This document shows positions 6,084 to 10,292 of a stretch of DNA of 10,292 bases, piece after piece. The notes beneath the pieces are model-generated. The model did no database searches and was not told the origin of the DNA. It worked only from the letters and a program-made list of their open reading frames with translations. The number at the start of each line of letters is the position of its first letter. Within the stretch, counting starts at the first letter, position 1. Source of the DNA: Actinomycetota bacterium (lineage in GTDB: Bacteria; Actinomycetota; Humimicrobiia; Humimicrobiales; Humimicrobiaceae); contig JAQVEM010000041.1 in the NCBI GenBank assembly GCA_028697935.1, positions 1-10,292 of the forward strand, written 5' to 3'. Made by a program: the position numbers and the translations under genes.

Positions 6084-8459
6084 ATGAATAGCAATAAAAA
6101 AATGAATAAAAAGAGAGTTTATCTTGATGAGAATCAGCCTGTTAATAAAAGAGTGGAAGATCTTTTATCCATTATGACTCTTGAAGAAAAAATAGCCCAG
6201 CTTGGAAGTGTATGGATATATGAAATACTGGAAAATAAGAAATTTTCCAGCAAAAAAGCAGATGTTTTACTAGGAAACGGTATAGGCCAGATAACCAGAC
6301 TTGGTGGGGCAAGTAATTTTAGCCCTGATGAATCTGCTATAACGGCAAACAGGATACAAAAATATCTTAAGGAAAATACACGTCTTGGTATTCCTGCTAT
6401 CATTCATGAAGAATCATGCAGTGGCTATATGGCTAAGGGTGCAACCTGTTTTCCACAGATTATAGGAGTTTCAAGTACATGGGAGCCAGAACTGGTTAAG
6501 GAAATGGGGAGTGTTATAAAGAAACAAATGAAGGCAGCAGGCGCTCACCAGGCTCTTGCACCGGTTATTGATATAGTAAGGGATGCAAGATGGGGAAGAG
6601 TAGAAGAAACATTTGGAGAAGACCCGTATCTCGTTTCCGTTATGGGTACCTCATATATAATCGGCCTTCAGGATACAGACTTTAAGAAAGGGATAATGGC
6701 TACTGCCAAGCACTTTGTGGGATATGGTGCTTCAGAAGGTGGAATGAACTGGGCTCCTGCGCACATTCCCCCGAGAGAGCTGAATGAGGTATATCTTTTA
6801 CCTTTTGAAGTAGCAGTAAAAGAAGCTAAAATTGCCTCTATAATGCCGGCATATCATGAGCTTGATGGTATTCCATGCCATAGTTCTGAGGAACTATTAA
6901 GTAACATATTAAGGGAAAGATGGGGATTTGAAGGTATAGTGGTATCTGATTATTTCGGTATCAATATGTTGAGTGAATGCCATCTTGTGGCTCCGGATAA
7001 GAAGCATGCTGGGAAAATGGCAATAGAAGCAGGTGTAGATATAGAACTTCCGAGTACAGATTGTTATGGTAAGCCTTTAAAAGATGCATTAGAAGAAGGT
7101 CTAATATCAGAATCACTAATTGACAGGTCTGTGAAAAGAATACTCAAAATGAAATTTTTAGCCGGGCTTTTTGATAATCCAATAGTTGAAGAAAAAAAAG
7201 CTTCGCTAGTATTTGATATACCGGAGCAGAGAGAGCTTGCATACAGGATAGCTCAAAAATCAATAGTATTATTAAAAAACCAGAAAAATATATTACCCTT
7301 AAGTAAAAGCATTTCATCAATTGCAGTAATTGGCCCAAATGCAGATAGTACAAGAAATATTATAGGAGATTATGCGTATCCATGCCATATAGAATCGCTT
7401 ATGGAGACGAAAGAAGGTAATGATACGCTCAATACAGCTGTACCTGATGAGATAGAAATAGCTGATAATTTTGTTCCCATACTAAGTATTTTAGATGGGA
7501 TAAAAGAAAAAGCAGGTAAGAATACAGCTATTTATTATGCAAAAGGCTGTGATGTAATAGGTGATAATAGAGATGGGTTTACTGAAGCAATAAATATTGC
7601 AAAAAAATCTGATATAGCAATTATAGTTGTTGGTGATAAATCAGGACTTGTTGATGATTGCACAAGTGGAGAAACCAGAGACAGAGCGGACCTTAATTTG
7701 CCGGGTGTGCAGGAAGATCTGATAAAAGCTATTAGTGGTACCGGTGTGCCGGTAGTAGTTGTACTGGTTAATGGTAGGCCATTATCTATAAAATGGGTTG
7801 CTGAGAATATTCCTGTAATAATAGAAGCATGGCTACCGGGTGAAGAAGGTGCCAGAGCAATAGCAGATGTTCTTTTTGGTGACTATAATCCTGGCGGAAA
7901 ATTAACAATGTCATTTCCACGAAGTGTTGGGCAGGTACCGGTTTATTATAATCATAAACCTTCTGGTGGTCGTTCACACTGGAAAGGTGATTATGTGGAA
8001 ATGAGCACAAAGCCACTATTTCCTTTTGGGTTCGGACTGAGCTATACAAATTTTGAATACAGCAATCTAATCATTACACCAGAGACTGTATCCCATGAAG
8101 GAGAAGTGCAGATAAGTGTTGATGTAAAAAATGTCGGTTTATGCAGGGGAGATGAAGTTGTTCAGCTATATATAAATGATATGCAATCAGAGATAACAAG
8201 GCCAGTAAAAGAATTAAAAAGCTTTAAGAGAGTAACTCTTGACCCTGCTCAAAAAAAGACAGTTGTATTCACACTGTACACAGGCCAGTTTGGTTTTTAT
8301 AACAGAGAAATGAAATATGTAATAGAACCCGGGGATATAAAAGTTATGGTAGGAAGCTCTTCGGAGGATATCAGGTTAACAGGGATGTTTAAAATAACAG
8401 GTAGAATAACAGAGATACGGAATAATAAGAAATATTTATCTACAGTACTGGTCAAATAA
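6084..8459 (+). CDS. Glycoside hydrolase family 3 beta-glycosidase (beta-glucosidase/beta-xylosidase)
   Basis: Retaining exo-glycosidase, 791 residues, releasing terminal sugars from beta-linked oligosaccharides. The N-terminal barrel (about 20-360) has H108-E109-E110, WGRVEETFGEDP (170-181), K209-H210-F211 for substrate binding, and the nucleophile D289 in VVSDY. The alpha/beta sandwich (about 395-640) starts near AVIGPNAD (414-421) and carries the probable acid/base E530 in SGETRDR. The C-terminal fibronectin-III-like domain (about 665-740) contains GDEVVQLY at 689-696. There is no signal peptide or membrane segment, so it acts in the cytoplasm on imported oligosaccharides. The start ATG has AAGAAAGG nine bases upstream; the ATG at 6102 lacks one. 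The pattern resembles XarB-like bifunctional xylosidase/arabinosidase and BglX-like enzymes; sequence alone does not separate xyloside from glucoside preference. The gene is intact with all catalytic motifs present. Confidence 0.93.
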   Translation: MNSNKKMNKKRVYLDENQPVNKRVEDLLSIMTLEEKIAQLGSVWIYEILENKKFSSKKADVLLGNGIGQITRLGGASNFSPDESAITANRIQKYLKENTRLGIPAIIHEESCSGYMAKGATCFPQIIGVSSTWEPELVKEMGSVIKKQMKAAGAHQALAPVIDIVRDARWGRVEETFGEDPYLVSVMGTSYIIGLQDTDFKKGIMATAKHFVGYGASEGGMNWAPAHIPPRELNEVYLLPFEVAVKEAKIASIMPAYHELDGIPCHSSEELLSNILRERWGFEGIVVSDYFGINMLSECHLVAPDKKHAGKMAIEAGVDIELPSTDCYGKPLKDALEEGLISESLIDRSVKRILKMKFLAGLFDNPIVEEKKASLVFDIPEQRELAYRIAQKSIVLLKNQKNILPLSKSISSIAVIGPNADSTRNIIGDYAYPCHIESLMETKEGNDTLNTAVPDEIEIADNFVPILSILDGIKEKAGKNTAIYYAKGCDVIGDNRDGFTEAINIAKKSDIAIIVVGDKSGLVDDCTSGETRDRADLNLPGVQEDLIKAISGTGVPVVVVLVNGRPLSIKWVAENIPVIIEAWLPGEEGARAIADVLFGDYNPGGKLTMSFPRSVGQVPVYYNHKPSGGRSHWKGDYVEMSTKPLFPFGFGLSYTNFEYSNLIITPETVSHEGEVQISVDVKNVGLCRGDEVVQLYINDMQSEITRPVKELKSFKRVTLDPAQKKTVVFTLYTGQFGFYNREMKYVIEPGDIKVMVGSSSEDIRLTGMFKITGRITEIRNNKKYLSTVLVK

Positions 8460-8893
8460 TCTGCTTTTACTAACTCTGGAAATTGACGCATGTTGATGTA
8501 TTATAACTTTTGTGATTAAGGGAAAAGGTCTTTTAAATTAAGCTGATTATTTTAGCATCACCATAATAGAATTGTCAGAGATATAAATTCAAAGTTAAAT
8601 TTTAAGAAAATAATTAATAAAATCCTCCGGGAGTAAGATTTTTATTAATATTTTTTATAAAAAATTAATTTTTATTATCTTCTTCCATATTCTTCTAAAA
8701 TTTTACTATTTTTTAAAGCTAACCAGGTTAAAAAATATTTAATTATTTTAAATTTTTAAAAATTTTTAAAATTTTACTGTAATATTAATAATAATTTTAG
8801 TATAATTGCTCATTATTAAAAAATTTAATAAAAACTACTAAATTTTATAGTTATTTATATTTATTTAATAAAATTTTATGGAATGAGGAAAAG
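8460..8893. other. A/T-rich intergenic region before the PEP carboxykinase gene
   Basis: The 434 bases carry no supportable gene on either strand. They hold the terminator candidate at 8613-8656, then a very A/T-rich stretch with runs of A and T. A ten-base inverted repeat (8707-8716 with 8728-8737, 11-base loop) lies in that stretch. A TATAAT at 8801-8806 could serve the downstream gene, but I see no convincing -35 at 16-18 bases. Confidence 0.5.
8613..8656 (+). terminator. Probable intrinsic terminator after the GH3 gene
   Basis: TTAATAAAATC (8614-8624) pairs with GATTTTTATTAA (8637-8648) with one extra T, and a short CTC/GAG pair can form inside. Six T residues follow at 8651-8656. It is A/T-rich and imperfect, so strength is uncertain. 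It lies 154 bases after the GH3 stop and would separate the sugar operon from the next gene. Confidence 0.45.
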
Positions 8894-10292
8894 ATGGAAG
8901 AATATTTAGAAATAATAAGGGAGAGGTGCAGCGATAATAGTTTTAATAAATTAATTCAGATAAAAAATGACCATCTTTACAGGTTTATAGCGGAATTTGT
9001 AGAGATTCTAAACCCTGCTTCAATATTTATATGTAATGATTCAAAAGAAGATTTTGACTATATAAGGGACAAAGCAATAAGAGACCATGAAGAAATAAAA
9101 ATTGCTATGCCAGGCCATACAGTGCATTTTGATGGTTACTACGACCAGGGTAGAGACAAAAAGAATACAAGATTAATGGTACCTAAAGGAGTTTATCTCG
9201 GGTCTAACATTAATACTATAGATAAGGAAAAAGGGTTAGAAGAAATTTTAAGCATTATGAAAGATATAATGAAAGACAAAGAGTTACACATCCTGTTTTT
9301 TTCTCTTGGACCTGCTAATTCCATATTCACGATTCCAGCTGTTCAGCTAACAGATTCAAGTTATGTATCTCATTCCGAAATATTGCTTTACAGGCCTGGA
9401 TATGAGGAGTTTAAAAGGCTGGGGAGCTGTAAAGACTTTTTCAAATTTGTACACTCTGCTGGAGAACTAAAAGATGGAATAAGTGTGAATGTAGATAAGA
9501 GAAGGATATATATGGATACAGAAGATGATATTGTCTATTCTGTGAATACACAGTATGGAGGTAATACAATAGGACATAAGAAACTTGCAATGCGTCTTGG
9601 AATAAACAGAGCTTCAAAGGAAGACTGGCTGACAGAACATATGTTTATCTCAGGAGTTCATGGTCCTGGAGGAAGGGTAACATATTTTACCGGTGCATTC
9701 CCTTCTATGTGTGGAAAGACTTCTACTGCAATGCTTGAAGGAGAAACTATTGTTGGTGATGATATTGCATATCTAAGAAATATTAATAATAGTGTACATG
9801 CTGTTAATGTAGAAATAGGTATTTTTGGGATAATAGAAGATATAAATCCACATGATGATCCTTATATATGGGAGGTATTAAACAGCCCGGACGAAATTAT
9901 ATTTTCAAATGTTCTGATAACAGAAGATAAGGATGTTTACTGGACGGGTAAACCCGGGAAAGTGCCGGAAAAAGGGATAAACTATTCAGGTGAATGGTAT
10001 CCAGGGAAAAAAGGCCCGGATGGAAAAGAAATACCGCCTTCCCATAAAAATGCCAGATTTACAGTAAATCTTAAAAACTTTAAAAATCTTGATAAGAATT
10101 ATGATAAACCTGAAGGAGTTGAAATAAAAGGTATAATATACGGTGGAAGGGATTCAGATACAATGGTTCCGGTTCTGGAAGCATATGATTGGGTTCATGG
10201 AATTATAAGTATTGGAGCATCTTTAGAGTCTGAAACAACTGCAGCAACTCTTGATAAAATAGGTGTCAGGGAACTTAATCCAATGTCAAATC
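8894..10292 (+). CDS. pckG: GTP-dependent phosphoenolpyruvate carboxykinase, 3'-truncated
   Basis: Converts oxaloacetate plus GTP to PEP, CO2 and GDP, linking the C4-acid pool to sugar metabolism; in anaerobes it can also run toward oxaloacetate. The open frame runs off the window after 466 codons, against roughly 590-630 in the family. Visible active-site elements: metal ligands K229 or K230 (GGNTIGHKK), H249 (WLTEH) and D289/D290 (VGDD); the P-loop FPSMCGKTS with reactive C273 and K275; R388 in NARFT; R419 in GGRDSDT; and the mobile lid near 441-452 (GASLESETTAA). GGRDSDT and the lid ending in VRELNPM resemble archaeal Thermococcus-type enzymes more than GGRRP-type bacterial and animal enzymes. 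The ATG has GAGG five bases upstream. The guanine-binding C-terminal part lies outside the window. Confidence 0.93.
   Translation, partial: MEEYLEIIRERCSDNSFNKLIQIKNDHLYRFIAEFVEILNPASIFICNDSKEDFDYIRDKAIRDHEEIKIAMPGHTVHFDGYYDQGRDKKNTRLMVPKGVYLGSNINTIDKEKGLEEILSIMKDIMKDKELHILFFSLGPANSIFTIPAVQLTDSSYVSHSEILLYRPGYEEFKRLGSCKDFFKFVHSAGELKDGISVNVDKRRIYMDTEDDIVYSVNTQYGGNTIGHKKLAMRLGINRASKEDWLTEHMFISGVHGPGGRVTYFTGAFPSMCGKTSTAMLEGETIVGDDIAYLRNINNSVHAVNVEIGIFGIIEDINPHDDPYIWEVLNSPDEIIFSNVLITEDKDVYWTGKPGKVPEKGINYSGEWYPGKKGPDGKEIPPSHKNARFTVNLKNFKNLDKNYDKPEGVEIKGIIYGGRDSDTMVPVLEAYDWVHGIISIGASLESETTAATLDKIGVRELNPMSN

Noticed and set aside
8698..8778. Direct repeats and palindromes of A/T runs before the PEP carboxykinase gene
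   Set aside because: Base composition here is almost only A and T, so short repeats are expected by chance and no origin-like or operator-like motif stands out.

Overview
The window holds seven protein genes, all on the + strand, from an AT-rich bacterium. Non-coding stretches are almost pure A/T, and the genes use ATA (Ile) and AGA/AGG (Arg) heavily. The lipoprotein N-terminus followed by an E/P/A-rich linker, the sugar ABC transporters and the archaeal-looking GTP-type PEP carboxykinase suggest an anaerobic fermentative bacterium. Something like Atribacterota or a low-GC clostridial/halanaerobial lineage would fit, but that placement is a guess from sequence style, not a demonstrated assignment.

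Layout: (1) 2-799 is the 3' part of a XylH/MmsB-type monosaccharide ABC permease gene. (2) 800-1118 is a regulatory stretch. It has an A/T hairpin just after the permease stop, and a perfect 14-bp inverted repeat whose right arm contains the -35 box of a near-consensus promoter. (3) 1119-2333 is a ROK-family repressor with degenerate kinase residues. (4) 2334-2506 is a leader with a strong Shine-Dalgarno sequence that serves no visible gene, followed by a stem-loop. (5) 2507-3850, 3999-4916 and 4930-5787 encode the lipoprotein solute-binding protein and the two permeases of a CUT1 (MalEFG-like) oligosaccharide importer, with no ATPase gene. A strong hairpin separates the binding-protein gene from the permeases. 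(6) 6084-8459 is a three-domain GH3 beta-glycosidase without a signal peptide. (7) 8460-8893 is A/T-rich and holds a probable terminator. (8) 8894 to the end is a 3'-truncated GTP-dependent PEP carboxykinase.

Working model (inference): this is a plant-polysaccharide (xylan or beta-glucan) utilisation locus. The XylH-type system imports monosaccharide. The CUT1 system imports oligosaccharides, which the cytoplasmic GH3 enzyme cleaves. The ROK protein senses a sugar and represses at least its own promoter through a site whose half-sites resemble the xylose operator of Bacillus-type XylR. The PEP carboxykinase sits beyond a terminator and is probably a separate central-metabolism unit. I saw no CRISPR array, tRNA, rRNA, transposase or prophage gene. 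No clearly novel multi-gene system is evident; the most interesting signals are in the non-coding DNA.
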